Part shown: one piece after another, positions 11,051 through 25,004 of the stretch
Layout of the letters: each line of letters begins with the position of its first letter
How positions within the stretch are numbered: the stretch's first letter is position 1
Source: Dioscorea cayenensis subsp. rotundata
Taxonomy: Eukaryota; Streptophyta; Magnoliopsida; Dioscoreales; Dioscoreaceae
NCBI RefSeq assembly: GCF_009730915.1
Contig: NC_052474.1
Location: 5,491,501 to 5,555,500, forward strand
Direction of reading: 5' to 3'
Length of the DNA: 64,000 nt
Position numbers and translations under genes: made by a program
The notes under the pieces: model-generated
The model's input: the letters and a program-made list of their open reading frames with translations, nothing else
Databases searched by the model: none
What the model was told of the DNA's origin: nothing

Positions 11051-14000
11051 AAGCTAATCTGCTAGTGGATCTACCTGCCATTGTCTGATCTTCACTGTCA
11101 TCTGCCAGCTTGTGTGTTACTTCCTTGAAATATGCACATCCTCATTGACTGCTATGTTTGTGAAATTGTGGCTGTTAGTTGTCCTGTTAGAACTTGGAGT
11201 ATGAGCAGTAGGTCGCGAGTAATTACATAGGACCATTTCCATACCTGCAAATCTGTCTAGATAACCATCTGCCATATATTCGATATTTGCTCTTGTTTCC
11301 TTTTGGAAAAAAAAATTTGAACATTTCTTTTTTCTTTTGGGTAATTGATATTCGAGATGCTTCATGTAGAATAAATTCTCAACCAACCTACCAACTGGAT
11401 GAAATGAAAAAGCATGCATTGAAGAAGATAAGTAAATCGAAGAGAAACGGGTGAGGACTACTTATTTGCAATTAGAGTGAAACTTAAAGTTGCCTTCACC
11501 TTTGTTGTCCAATTGGTGATGACTAAGGAGGTGAGGACATTAATGAGTTTGGTTTAGTGAATCTAGTTTACCACCGTCTTGACGGAGCCCTTATTATCTA
11601 ATAAAACTATCCATAAGTCTTGCATTTCATATCATGAAGCCATGTTGTAAGATCTTCTTGTCTGTTTTTAAGTTGCTGTTGGCTCGGTTCTTGAATTAAA
11701 AGATACACTTTGTATCACTGTTGGCTCTGTTCTTGAATTAAATGATACACTTTGCATCTTATCGGTGTGTTTGGAGCTTCCTAAGCAACTTTGAAAGATT
11801 AATGGCATTAAAAGGTTTAAGGTTGGGTTTTGTGTTGGGGGGACCCTCCATTATTTTGCTGGTCATTTTGCTTCAGAAAAAGTTAACTGCTGTGATCAGT
11901 AAAATTTCCAAGTTGCTTGAATTGGGTGGAAATTAACAGATGATTTTCTATTTTCTTGCAAATTTTAGGCCTAAACTATTTGTCTTTGATATGATATTCG
12001 AAAAAGATGCTCTTTGTAAAATAATTTCATCTTGTGATTGCTTCAGCCTTTGAAATTCTCATAATATGCTCAGTGCTTAGGCACTCAGACTCATTCAGAT
12101 GCTTAAAAAATAACTGGACATTTTTGAATCAATTGTGGGTTTCAATCTGATTTGAACCGAAGCTGCCAGAGATTTTGTGATTTCATCTTATATCAAATTC
12201 TTTGATAATTTGCTTGCTTTTTTTTTTTTTGGATAAGATAAGATAATTACAGTTATCTTTTAACCACCTGTTAACAATTGTAATAGAAAGGACTGCGCTT
12301 TTCCCTATGTAAAGAAAGAAAAAAAAGACTGTGCAATCAACTGTGAACACATATCTGGTTCTTACTAAGCCACAAGGTTTTCAATTCTTTCCCTTGAGTT
12401 GGACTGTCATGAATGGGTTTCCAGGCTGGGATTCTTTTAACTTGAGGTTGTTGTTAAAATACCAAGTGGGAAAAGGTTAGTCAATCCTTTTCAACCTTGT
12501 TAGTTGGTATTTAAAATATATGTGAATTCGTTGTCAGAGATAAGATTCAGGAAACATCTCGGGAAGTGAGAGATACTGATCCTTGTATGTTTTTCTTTTT
12601 ATGTTTTACAGTCTATGATCTTTTTTTCTTCCCTTCCATTTGAAGCCATGTCTCAAAACTAATTGAAACCTAGAGTTTCCATGAGCATGATATTACCCTA
12701 GATCTAACCTGCTTCACTGTCCTTATGTCTTATTTTCATTTATGCTACAAGCCCATGTGACCTTCATAAATAACCCACCACCACTTACTTCTTAGGCAGA
12801 GGTAAATTGACAGAGGAAGAGATAAGTAGGAGGCATCTAGTCATTTACTACAATATTCACAAGATTGTCTACCTCCACTTTTATTTTCTCTGGCTTCCTT
12901 ATTAAATACCATGCCATGGAGAGGTTTGTGGCCCTTGTGGGTGTCCCTTACCTATTCAATGACTAAACCCATAAACCCCCAAGAAGATGAATGTATGCAA
13001 AATGCACCTTGTCAACAACAAAAGCTCAGTTCAATGCTAATTGCTGTGCTGAGGTAGATATTAGACATGGGTTAGTCTTAAGCTTGTAGGACATTTGATT
13101 ACATTCTGGGAAGAGAAGGGTGCTGGTTCAGAGTATTTGTTGAACGGGCCTTACTGCCATAATACTGGGATAGCAGTTGACCTTTCCTCTGTTACAGACT
13201 TCAGGTGGCTGGTGATCTATGAATGGACACTGTTAGTTGTTGCAATTGTAACATCTGTTTCTCCTCTGAGAGTTGTCTGAGGTGGTTGTCAGACTTGTGA
13301 GATTACCTTGAATGGGGCTGCAAATTGATGGTGCTAGGGTGGTGCAGTTGTTGTTATATTGAGTTGTGGTAACTAGGTATAAGATCAGTAACTATTCAGT
13401 AATACATGAGGCAAGGAGAAGAACATGTTTAGATACGATTTCCTAGAAAGTATCATTTGTTGATGTAGTCATAGTCTCTATAATTTAATTTCATTTCTCC
13501 GATTCTTTTGTTCAGTACAATAAACTCGTTATGAAGATAACTATGCATCACTAGTCATGGAGGGATGAGAGAGAATTTAAGCAAATGACGCATTTTATGA
13601 TAGGAGAGATATATTAAAATAACGAGAGCAACTGTTGAACATGGGGGAACTCATAATATTAGTTGTGCACTGATTCATAATATTAATTGTGCACTGATTG
13701 CCAAACTAGCAAATGGTCAGTGAAACCACTTTAAGTGTGAAATGATGGCATTCCATGAACTCTAAATCCTCTTTAAAGTTCTCAAGTAGTTGCCCGTGTT
13801 AGGATTGTGAATAGACTATTAGCCTAGAGACCTTGTGGTAGTTAGTTGAAGGGATTATGGAAGCGCTTCTCTTTTGTTGTGAAGAATTCTTACACCAACC
13901 ATGCATTATGTCAGAATAAATGACTGAGCTGTTGTGGGTCACTCTTCTCTTAAAGACAGCAAGTCCGTATTGGCCCCTGCTTTGTATTCCCTCGCCTACA

Positions 14001-14083
14001 AATATCCACAGGTCAAAGCAGGAGTAGTGATAAGGAATAAGTTGGATTTGAGGTACAACACTGACTTTGTTTCTTCTGTTCCC
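11051..14083. other. Gene-poor stretch upstream of the HOTHEAD-like gene
   Basis: No convincing gene is visible. Short frames near 13.1 and 13.9 kb have no recognisable domain. The last hundred bases before 14084 may be 5' UTR of the following gene. Confidence 0.5.
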
Positions 14084-17000
14084 ATGGCCTGGAAGAAAGT
14101 GGAGCTTTCTCTCAACTTCTTGCTCTTACTCTGCATAGTTAGACTATCTCAAGGTCCTTTTTTGTTCTATTTCATCATGTGCTTATTTCCTGCTACTCTT
14201 TATGATAGCTGTTTTGTATTATGAGTGCCTACTGTTTACACTAGTTAGTGGTCCTTCATTATCATGGTTCTCTCTTTGGTTCCCTCTAAACTGGTATTTG
14301 AGTTGTTTCCTTTGAGAAAGATGATTGTTTGGGTTGTGTAAATCTTGATTCCTTTCAAAGCAATATTCATTCCCGTTGCACTTCCTAACCAGTGTGGGAT
14401 TCAGACAGGGTATATTTGAGAAATTCACTTCTTTTATATCCTCAAAGGGCCCTAGTTTTAATTCAAACAAAGGTTCTGCTGTTATCTTTTCCAGAAGTTT
14501 TTTTTTATTGGGTTAAAATTTTAACCCTCCCTAAGTTTAGCAAATACATGATCACTGTCTTAGTGTTGACCAAAAGTTTTCTCTAGTTTCTTAATTTTTT
14601 CCTTTTTTTTTAATATGTAAATAGAAATATTTTGGATCCAGGGAAATGGGTTATAAAGAAGTAAAAGAACATATAATTTTGCAGGGAAGGAGTTCATCAA
14701 ATCTAGGCATCCATATCTGAGAACAGCAAGTAGCTTCTTATCAACAGAAGCACCCGCATATGACTACATTATAGTTGGAGGAGGCACAGCTGCTTGCCCA
14801 CTTGCTGCCACTCTCTCTCAGAAATTCAATGTTTTGGTGCTGGAGAGGGGTGGCTCCCCCTATGGCAATCTGAATGTCTCCTACTTGCAGAACTTCCACA
14901 TATCTCTTGCGGACACCTCCCCCAAATCAGCCTCTCAACCATTCATTTCCACTGATGGGGTCATCAATGCCAGAGCCAGAGTTTTGGGAGGAGGCACTTG
15001 CATCAATGCTGGCTTCTACACAAGAGCCAGCCATAGGTATGTGTTGGTGTCCATTTTGATTCTTGTCAGTCAATTACTTTTCATCTTTCTATGCCTTGCT
15101 TGCATAATTGGTAATTCTCCTACAATAGTTCTTTGGGCACATTTAGGCAAATTTGTTTTCATTATCGTTAGGCAAGTTTGTTTTTCTTTTGCATCTGAAG
15201 AATAAGGTTTCATTAATCACTTCTGGAGAAGTGTAATTTTTGTTTTGCTTTTGCTTTACTCTTCTTTGAGTGCGTTATCTTTGTCTCCATATTTGAAGAT
15301 ACTATTCAAGGATATAAAACTGCTGATTTTGGAAATGCTTTGTTCATTTTGAGGATTCTCATATATATAGTTTTTTGTTTTTGAGAAACAAATATATTTA
15401 GTTACCAGATTAATATGACAAAGGATGGTATCTTGATAATAGATGTCATTTTCCATGGGTATATTATCACACTCTAGACTAAGAATAATTGATGTTCCAT
15501 TAATGAGAATGTGGCATTTGGGATTGGCGTCCAACATTTAAGCTTGTGTCCTTATTTTATGAAACTTAAGAGAGCATTGGTGCCTATCTAGCAATTTAGT
15601 TTTGTGGTATCAGGTTGGTAAACTGACAACCCCAGTGTCAATGCACTAGATGTGTCTTTTTAGTAATAAAGAATCTAAAATTATGTTGATCTTAAATGTG
15701 TGGGCCTTAGAAAGGACTTTATGAACGACCAGGAAATGGATCACTGAAAGATGGTTTGCCAATTAACACGATGCTTCTCTACTCAGAAACAATTAAACAG
15801 TGCTTTTATTGTTTCTGGGACCTACAAGCCCTTATTTAATATTTTTTTTTTCTGTTTTTTGTTTTGTCAATTCAATTCCTAATAGTTGAAGCTGTCCAAC
15901 AGCTGAGATTGTCTACTGAATTTCATTAAAGCCATAACTGGAAATAGAAACTTTAGAAAGGAGCGGCTGTCAGGGCCAATATTTTTTTAATGCGTATTCT
16001 TGATCCATGGTGTCTCACAGTTATGTGCTGAATTGTTCTGTCACTTCTGAATTGTGATCAAACCAGATCTGTAATTTTTTTAAGTCTTGCAGCATTCTGA
16101 TTGATGATCACTGAACAAAATTCACATGCTTTCTAGAAGTTGCTTGAATTGCTGACAGAATTCTTGGCATAGCCTAACCATTTCAATCATTTTTTATTTA
16201 AATATTATCGCTTAAGGAATGTAAATACCTATATTTCCCTCCTCTTGTTTTTGGTAGCTTTGTGCGTGAAGCTGGTTGGGATGCTGATTTAGTAAATAAG
16301 TCATACCCTTGGGTCGAGAAGCAGATAGTCCACTGGCCCAAACTGGCACCATGGCAGGTTGCACTTAAAAATGGGCTTCTTGAAGCCGGTATCTCACCAT
16401 TTAATGGATATACATTTGACCATATCTATGGAACGAAGGTTGGGGGCACTATCTTCAATGAGCATGGCTTCCGACGCACTGCTGCTGATCTTCTTCTTGC
16501 TGGGAACCCTAAGAACCTGAGAGTCTTGCTTCATGCAACCGTGCAAAAGTTAATCTTCGATACCAGAGGCAATTGCTCTAAAGCTGCTTATTCAGTTGGA
16601 TTTAAATTGATAGGAGAAGTCTATCTTCACTTTTTTCATCACATCTCAAGATGAAAGTAAGACACATTGTGCTCATCCGAGTTATTCTGATTAAGTTCAA
16701 TGTGACAGGGGGAAGGCCGAAGGCAATTGGAGTGCTGTTCATGGATGAGTTTGGTGAGAAGCACCGGGCTTTCATCAATGCCAATAGTCAGAGTGAAGTC
16801 ATCGTATCATCTGGCACTATAGGCAGCCCCCAGCTGCTTATGCTGAGTGGTATCGGACCGGAGAATGAACTCAAGAAGCTGAACATCCCAGTGATCCTCC
16901 ACAACGAATATATAGGCAAAGGATTATCTGACAATCCCATGAATGCCATCTTCTTACCAACCAAGAAGCCTATTGAACAATCTCTGATCCAGACTGTTGG

Positions 17001-17899
17001 TATCACAAAATTTGGCGCCTTTATTGAGGCCAGTAATGGGTTCGGCCAGTCGTCTGACAGCATACAGTGCCATCACGGCATCATGTCTGCTGAGGTCTAA
17101 TGCTAATTTTATCCCATATATCCCTACTTTCTTTCAAATTCCTTATCTCCGGGACTTGATGGTAGTCTATTCTTGCACATTTTTTTCAGATTGGGCAGCT
17201 CTCCACAATCCCTCCCAGACAGAGAAGCCTAGATGCCGTCAAAGAGTACGTGAGAACTAGGCACGAAATTCCCCGGGAGGCATTCCAAGGTGGCTTCATA
17301 CTAGAAAAGATCGACGGCCCACTCTCCACTGGTCATCTCTCCTTAATTAACACCGATATCAATTCCAATCCATCCATTACATTCAACTACTTCAGCCATC
17401 CTGCTGATCTCCAGCGGTGTGTTGAAGCGATCCGAACCATCGAGAAGATCATACAAACTGAGCAGTTTGCTGATCTCGCGGAAGACAACTTCCACACGAA
17501 GGCGATGTTGCTCAACATGAGTGTCAAAGCGAACGTCAACTTCATACCGAAACACACCAATGACACTGCATCACTTGAGCAGTTTTGCAAGGACACTGTG
17601 ATCACAATCTGGCACTACCATGGTGGATGCCATGTAGGAAAGGTCGTTGACAATAACTACAAGGTTATCGGCATTGATAATCTACGCGTTATCGATGGTT
17701 CCACCTTCAACAGCTCCCCCGGTACAAACCCACAAGCAACTGTCATGATGTTGGGCAGGTATGAGCACTGAAATGAGCCTCAATTTTAATTATTTATCAG
17801 ATATATATATATTTATAATCAGAAACTCTTTGTTTGTTATTTGGAATGGCCAGATACATGGGGGTGAAGATCTCAACGGAGAGGCTAGGAAAGCCATAA
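14084..17899 (+). CDS. HOTHEAD-like FAD-dependent GMC oxidoreductase
   Basis: Six exons: 14084-14153, 14685-15036, 16258-16568, 16709-17094, 17190-17758 and 17854-17899, giving 577 residues, close to Arabidopsis HOTHEAD (about 594). Exon 1 encodes a signal peptide (MAWKK then a Leu-rich core), so the enzyme is predicted to be secreted or in the endomembrane system. The FAD-binding region follows (AYDYIIVGGGTAACPLA), then GMC signature 1 (RARVLGGGTCINAGF) and signature 2 (GTIGSPQLLMLSGIGP). The catalytic His lies in WHYHGG (about 513) and the second active-site residue in GTNPQAT (about 550). The protein ends GRYMGVKISTERLGKP. HOTHEAD acts in omega-hydroxy fatty acid oxidation for cutin and in organ separation; that role is inferred here. 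The third Gly of the Rossmann GxGxxG is Ala. The third intron is GC-AG. Confidence 0.92.
16569..16708 (+). other. GC-AG intron in the HOTHEAD-like gene
   Basis: The only donor keeping phase with the exon at 16709 is CCAGAG/GCAATT, which joins to CAG/GGGGAAGG and gives FDTRGGRPKAIGV, matching the family (FDTSGTRPRVTGV in HOTHEAD). Nearby GT sites give the wrong phase or run into a stop. Confidence 0.75.
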
Positions 17900-19658
17900 T
17901 GCAAGAGATTGGATTGTTAATGTTATTGAGTGAATATGATTATATTGCAGTGAATTTTGTTTGTATTTAGGTCCAAGCATGAAATAGTATTTAGATGTTA
18001 GTGCAGTACCTTCCTTCATAGATTTGTAGTTTTTAATAGATAGATATGCTGAGAGTGATGTTGTTTCTACTATGCCTTAATGTGTGAGATTGCTTGTAAT
18101 CCTTTGTGATTTCATCAGCATTAGATTTATCTGAATAATTGCTGGTGTCTTTTTATTTATATATATATATATATTTTTTGAAGGAACTCAAATATCATCA
18201 TATTAACTACTACAATGATTATTGAGAAGATTAATGATGAATCTAAAAGTGAAACAATAGTTAATTTGTTTTGTATGTGCTGGCATGGTAACTTATGTAT
18301 TTGTATTATATTAAGTCAAATTCTCAACCTCTCTTTCATTGGTTAACTTGGCTTTCAAACAAGTAGGGATGTTCATCAACCATATACAATCAATGTTCAC
18401 TTTAAGATGCCTAAAATGTAATAAAGCCGAACTTAGTTGTTTTTTATTACTATTATTATTTTTTATAATAAAACAATAATAAAGAATTATACTATTTAGT
18501 TCTCAAAAACTTATTGAGAAACATTTAAATTTTCACAATTAATCTAAAATTAAATTGGGACCCAAACTCCTTTGCAACTTTTTAGTATGAATATAGATTA
18601 TGTATCATTAAAAAAGTTATGTCATCTCAAACTAACAACCACCCAAATTGATATACTATTGCAATCTCTCAATATGAAAAAAATAGATAAACCACGTGCA
18701 TTAAAAATCAATCTCTCAATATTTATAGCAGATTACTTTTATAACATTAATTTTGTTAATATTTCCTGTTGTTGCAAAACTACCATTTTGTTTATATATA
18801 ATAAAGTCTGTTTTATTAATGATCCTTCAACATCACCATCCTAACTACTGCTGAGGATTATCAAGTATGTTACTGATAAATCTAAAATAAAATAATAAAA
18901 AAAAAAAGAAATAAAACAAAGAAAGAAAATTTGAGTAGATGGAACACTCATTCTAGCTTTGAAATAGCAAAGCTTCAGATGTCAGTTCAGAAGATCACAA
19001 GTTGGCCCCCTCCAGAGCAAATTATAGCATTTTTTCTGAACCCCAAAACAAGAATCCTTCAAAGGAATGATGACTTCCAAGGATTCAATCAGACAAGCCA
19101 GCTAAACTGGCATCTCTAGTCACATGCATGAATGTAATATAATTTCATTTATCAATTTTATAAATAACTCTACAATAATAATGTATATTTTTTTTAAAGA
19201 CTAATTGTTATTAGAAAGGAAAAAGAAAAAATAAAAATTGTTTGTATGGGGGTGACTTATTTAGATCAAAGTTTTCAATTTCTTAGCTAACGGACTCTTT
19301 TTTGGTTTTTTTCTTTCATTATTATATCTTCCTTGCTCTTTGCATGTGTTGCTATATGTTCTATTTCTATACATATATATGTAATATTTTGTTACTCTCG
19401 AATAAATGTGATTTATTTATTTATTTATTTTAAATGCAATTGAATATGGATAAACAATATGTGAAATCAAATAAATAAATAAATAAATAAATAAATAAAA
19501 AGAACATATGTTTTGACATAAAAGGGTGGTGAGGAGTCAAAATCCAAAAGGGAAAATTTAACTTGAGGTGGTGGGACAAGCATATGTAAAAACAAGTCCT
19601 GATGCATTACTTAGCCTGCAAAATAATGGTTCACGAGGAGCTCCAAAAATGATTCATG

Positions 19659-19705
<47 letters not shown>

Positions 19706-22329
19706 GTACATTTCACAGCTCCTTTTGGGGTCCCTCTTGTGAGCCAGCAAGAGACAACAACGATGGGTACTTTTTTTAAAAAAAAATTTTAAATTTTAAA
19801 TTTAAAATTTTAATTTTAATTTTAAAATTTTTTTAATTTTCAAAAGGAATCCTAAGCTCTCCTTTCTCTCTTTCTCTTGTGAGTCTGTGACTCCCTCTTC
19901 CACCTTCATCATATTTCAAGGACAATGAGAGACAGTGAAAGAACCACATTTGTTTGTTCTGTTTATGAAGATTAATTATAAGGGAAAAAAATAGAGATAA
20001 ATTCAGGAACTATTATTGTTCATAAGTAAACTATTTTTTTTTATAGTTATTTTGGTCCCTTAATTAAGAAAAGAGTAGATAAAAAAGGTTATTAACTATT
20101 ATTATAATAGATTAATTGATTTATGATAAAGATCTATCTTGAACAGTTAATTTAAAATTGTAAATAGTAAATAGTAAATCTAATTCTACTTAAAACAAAT
20201 TGTCACATGAGTGAGTGTACAAATTAACCAGTGATACTTTTCAAATCACGTGATTTAATTTGAGGTGGTTATAAAACTTCACTTTTTTTTTTTATTATAA
20301 AAGGCAATAAAAAAAATTTTGTAATTAGATTAAGGTTAATCCATCTACTTTTTATTCACAAAATTTAATTTATTTAGTTAAATTATAATATTAATATTTT
20401 AATTCTTAGAAGTCACTGGTTTTAGACTACTCCAGATGAAATAGTAACATCTCTATTATAAACTAGTAGATCTTTCTGCTTTTTTTTTTTTTTTATAAAA
20501 AAAATACATATATAAAAATGAAATTTGAAACCACTTGTCAATGCAAAATATTGATTTTAATTAATATTAATTAATGGTCACATTCTAATGAGAAAAACTT
20601 TGAATCTTTTGGCATGCAATGATAAGGAAACAAAATGAGTTGGTGTTGAGAGGGACATGGGAATATCATTTGTATGGTTGGTCATGAATCAATGTCATGC
20701 TGTTTTGAGTCTTTGAAGTTATGAATACATTTCCCATCTTAAGTATATCTTTGCAACCTCTGCTTATTATAAGTGGGACCCAAATAAAAATTAAGTGGCT
20801 AACTTAGATGGTCAATTGTCAATATGTCTGCCAACTGGTTTGATCCGGGACCCTCATTTTGCCCATCATTTAATTTTAATTCAGGTCGTTTTTTGTGTTT
20901 TGAGATCCGAATTTAATGTATTATTATTATTATTATTATTATTATTAGTGATTAAAGAAAAAGGGTAAAGTTATTACTAATGAGATTGTATTGAGGTTTT
21001 ATTATTTAATTAATTTATTGACTTACTAATCAATAACAACAAATTTTAGAACTATACTTTATAAATAGTTTGCATACTACATACCATATACACAAGATAT
21101 CTTGCATAATCGACAAATTAACGACAAGATATTTTTTATTAGACATGCTCGGTGGAATCAACCTCGAGACCTCCTCAAACACAAAGTAAGACATGTAAAA
21201 ATCACAGTTGCTTTGTTGCCTTATTTTGCATAAGTTTTTATAGAGATAGTTTATTCAAAAATAAAATAAAATAAAAGTAAATATTTTTTTTTTTCTAATA
21301 ACTTATGCATATCAAATGGAAATATAAAATATTTTCTTTGTTTTAGAGATTGAATATGTAAAAAGATAAATAAATCATAATATTCTCATTTGAAGAAGAA
21401 ATGAATATATAGGAAGGTGGGGAAATTAACCATAATATGATGTAATGCCTTATCAAGAAAAGAAACTGTTTTATATATTAATTTGTGTTTGCATGTTGCT
21501 CTTGATTTGGTTGGTTGATTTCTAGAACTTTTAATTATTGTGATCCAGTGTTGGAAAGAACCAAGAAGGAATATATAAGTGAATTCCAATGTTTAAGTAA
21601 TATATATATATATATATATATTTCCATGAGATACTGCATCTCAACAATACTAATTATATATTTCAACTGGCCTCAAATAAAAAATTAGAAATAATTAAAC
21701 AAAAATGAAAGAAACTAGAGCTACTATATATATATATTCAGTTGAAGAAGATATTCAGATATTCTTTTCACTAAATTTTAAGTGTTTGATGAGAATGCTT
21801 GGCATAATACTCAACATTTAACTTGCACAAATCTCTTATTACTTCCAAACCAAACAAAAAGTACATGAAAATAATTAGACAAACTAAAAAAGATAACTTG
21901 AGAGACATCATCAGAGAGAGAAAGAACATGAATCTCACATGGCGTGCTGCTGCAAAAGAAAAAGAAAGGGAATATGGTTTTTGTTTTAATTCTAAGTTAA
22001 TTTTATCACTACGTACATTCAATATTATTAAAAAAATCACCCACATTACTAAGACATACATAAATAAATATATATATATATAAAGGTATGGTTGCATGCA
22101 AAGTTTATCATGATTAGCTTTCTTTGTGCGCGCAAGAAAGACTTGTAGGAAGTCATATAAATATAGATATATATATATACATATGAAAAACTTTTAAGTG
22201 AGTGTGCATTGCTTATTGGTTGTGACTTTTTTCTTAATATTCAGAAGGATATCCCTACTTGTACTAGTACCACTACAAACTCTTTTTGTCAACCATGCAT
22301 TGCCTACAAAGTATTTAATTTCATGCATC

Positions 22330-22360
<31 letters not shown>

Positions 22361-22578
22361 CTCACTTGCTTTATAAGATGCTTGGTATTTTTTGCCTCGA
22401 TTCAAGAGATTAAAGTTATGCTTCTCTCTTTCTGCTTCACTGCCATGTGTAGTGACAGTGTATAGAAAGAGAGACAGACAAAAGAGATCATAAATATATA
22501 TATGTATATGATCCATATATATATATATATATATTCCATCAATATATATATATCATATATGTAAATATAAATATAAAT

Positions 22579-22632
<54 letters not shown>

Positions 22633-23629
22633 TAAGTGAGAAAGATGGGCTTCCGACATTCCACCACCCCACCCACAAGCTAATGTCACAGACGTGACAA
22701 AAGGTAGACATGGCACAAATATTAGACAATCACACACTGAGAGAGAGAGAGAGAGAGAGAGAGAGTGTGTGTGTGTGTTTGTGAGTGTGTGTGTTTCTAT
22801 CATTGTATTAGCTTATTATCAGATCAATTAAGCACAAAATACATTGTTACGAAGCTCATGAACAAATTAAGTTTGTTGGTATAATTATGTTGTGTGGCTT
22901 ATCAAAACCTTATCATAAAATTACAAGATTCTGTTACATAGAATAATGTCATCAAAATTATAGAATATGAAGTTAATGAGAACAGAAATACCAACATCTT
23001 CACTGAAAGGTTTCTTGTCTGAGAGTTAAGAAATAGAATGTGTTTTTCTTATTGTTTTTGGTATGGTAGCCTAAATATTGAACAATGTGCATATGACTTG
23101 TTGTTAAGAAAAAATAATAACACCAAACAGTGTTGTGATTGATTGATCACTGAGTACACACATGCATGTTTGCTCAAAATGAGTAGTTAATTATCACAAC
23201 ATTTTAGTTCTTTTGTTTTCTATATATAGAACGTCACCTAATTTTAAACTAGTATATATATAAATATATTACCACCATCAAATAAATATGTATAATCATC
23301 AAAATTACAAACAATTTTTTGTAAAAAAAGAAACCCATTTTGTATTAAGTAAAGATATGCTTTTACTTTCTAGCTATATTAGTTGGTCTATATATTTTTA
23401 ACTTCAAAATAACAAATCTCACTCAAAATCTAGTCATATAGGTTCTTCAAACTTATAAATGCATATATATATATAATTAAAAATGAAAAAAAAAATAACA
23501 GCAGTGATAAAATTAACAAGACAATAAATAATAGTGGCAAGCAAGATAATTAATTAATCCTCTCATGTTTGTAAGCATAAAAAAGAAGGAAAAACAACAA
23601 ACATACCATTGAACCAAAGTTAATGATCC
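17900..23629. other. Long AT-rich intergenic region
   Basis: No gene is seen. It contains many simple repeats: TTTA and AAAT runs near 19410-19500, a GT-then-GA tract near 19657-19705, a run of A/T palindromes (TTTAAATTTAAAATTTT) near 19780-19830, ATT repeats near 20920, and TA tracts near 21600 and 22500. Short frames here are shadows of these repeats. The last 1-2 kb may hold the 3' end of the IDD gene. Confidence 0.6.
22579..22800. repeat. GA and GT microsatellite cluster
   Basis: A GA run of over 50 bases (about 22579-22630) is followed 110 bases later by a second GA run passing into GT repeats (about 22739-22795). TA tracts adjoin on the left. No mobile element structure is seen. Confidence 0.85.
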
Positions 23630-24880
23630 TCAAACATTCTGATAAGATGAGTTCATGCATGAGTCTAACCCTGACAAGCTGAGCATATCACTGTGCATAG
23701 AGATGGCTCTCAATCCCAAGAAGTCTCTTGTCATGCCATCACCTCCATTGTTTACAACCTTTTCTCCTCCTCCTCCAATGGATGATGAAGAAGATAGAGA
23801 TGCCATTTGGCTTTGAGTTCTAGTACTGCTCATTGTTGCACCCATTTGAGCTGCTTTTTGTAGCAATGCAGTTGCAGACAAGTGTGGAGAAGGAGAAGGA
23901 GAAGGTGAAGCTGCAGAAGCAGATATCATCTCTATATGATTCATTAATGACCATGGATTTAGTTCTTGAATCCCATGAAACTGATTAGTTGTTATCTCTA
24001 GTGTTGATGATGAAGATGCAGCTGGTTGAGATAGAAGAAGAAGTTGATGCTGTTGTTGTTGTTGATGATGATTATTATTAATCCCTGATCTTGCACTCTC
24101 TTCAGCCAATGCATCACAAAATGCTCTATGTGTTATAAAACTATCTCTCCTGCAAACACAAACCACAGGGACTCTTTATAAAGAGAAGAAAAAGAATAAA
24201 GATAAACTAAAATAAATTTTTTTTGAACCTCGAGAAAGGAGTGCCACAATCACATCTATACTCTTTGGTGCCACAAATCTTCGAGTGAGCTTTCCAATCT
24301 GAATGAACTGCATATTTCTTGGAGCACTTTTCGCACTTCCATTTCTTCTCACCATGTTTTCTGCTGAAGTGTTTCTTGATTCCGGTGAGATCACCAAGAG
24401 CTCGGGAAGGATCATGGTGAACACATGAGATCTCCGGGCATATATACACCTTCTTCTTCACCTCTTTGTTAGGTCTTTGCTTTAACTTCCATGGTAGGTT
24501 GTGGCCTCTTCTGTGGAGTTGAAGGTTTTGATCTCTCTGAAAGCCTTTATTGCAGATCTCACATATGAACCGGTTTGTCGCCATTAGAGTCTTTGGTGAA
24601 AGAGCGATCACTTCAGCAGTAGGGTCTGTTTGGTAAACAGGTTCAAGAAATAATTAAAATGAGAATTAAAACTTGGTAAGATGTTGATAGAGTTATATAT
24701 ATATATATATATAATCAACTTGGAGATGTGGGAAATAATTATAACATCACCTGGATTTCCTGGGAGGTTTCTCTTCTTCTTGGCAGCTGGAGCACTTTGA
24801 GTAATTGGTTGAGGATCACTTGTTGACATGTTTGCCATGTTGTTAACGTTCTCCTCTTCTACCAAACCTTTGATGATCAT
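23630..24880 (-). CDS. INDETERMINATE-domain (IDD) C2H2 zinc-finger transcription factor
   Basis: Three exons: 24880-24751, 24625-24229 and 24149-23630, giving 348 residues, on the short side for the family. An N-terminal nuclear localisation motif (AAKKKRNLPGNP) leads into DPTAEVIALSPKTL and the ID domain. Finger 1 is C2H2 (CEICNKGFQRDQNLQLH, from about residue 65). Finger 2 is C2H2 and contains CVHHDPSRALGDLTGIKKH. Fingers 3 and 4 are C2HC (CEKCSKKYAVHSDWKAH; CDCGTPFSRRDSFITH). The C-terminal half has a His/Gln run, LSATALLQKAAQMGAT and TRDFLGL, the two conserved IDD tail motifs used for partner binding. IDD proteins act in the nucleus with SCR/SHR or DELLA GRAS proteins in patterning, gravitropism or metabolism; which member this is cannot be said. 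Both introns sit at the usual family positions (after NPG and within FSR). Confidence 0.93.
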
Positions 24881-24965
24881 CTATATGGATGTATATAAAA
24901 TGATATATATATCAAGGTGGTAATCCAAATCAAAGAGCACACAATTGTAGATTAGAAACTAAAAA

Positions 24966-25004
24966 TAAAGAAGAAGAAGAAGAAGAAGAAGAAGAAGAAG
25001 AAAT
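24966..25004. repeat. GAA microsatellite upstream of the IDD gene
   Basis: About 13 GAA units lie roughly 90 bases upstream of the IDD start codon, in its likely 5' UTR or promoter. A CT/GA-rich stretch near 25290 and 25460 follows further upstream. Confidence 0.8.

Noticed and set aside
13095-13280. 61-codon frame with a hydrophobic end
   Set aside because: No domain, no splice context and no homologue that I recognise.
22402-22803. 133-codon minus-strand frame rich in Ser-Leu and Ile-Tyr repeats
   Set aside because: It is a translation of GA, TA and GT microsatellites.
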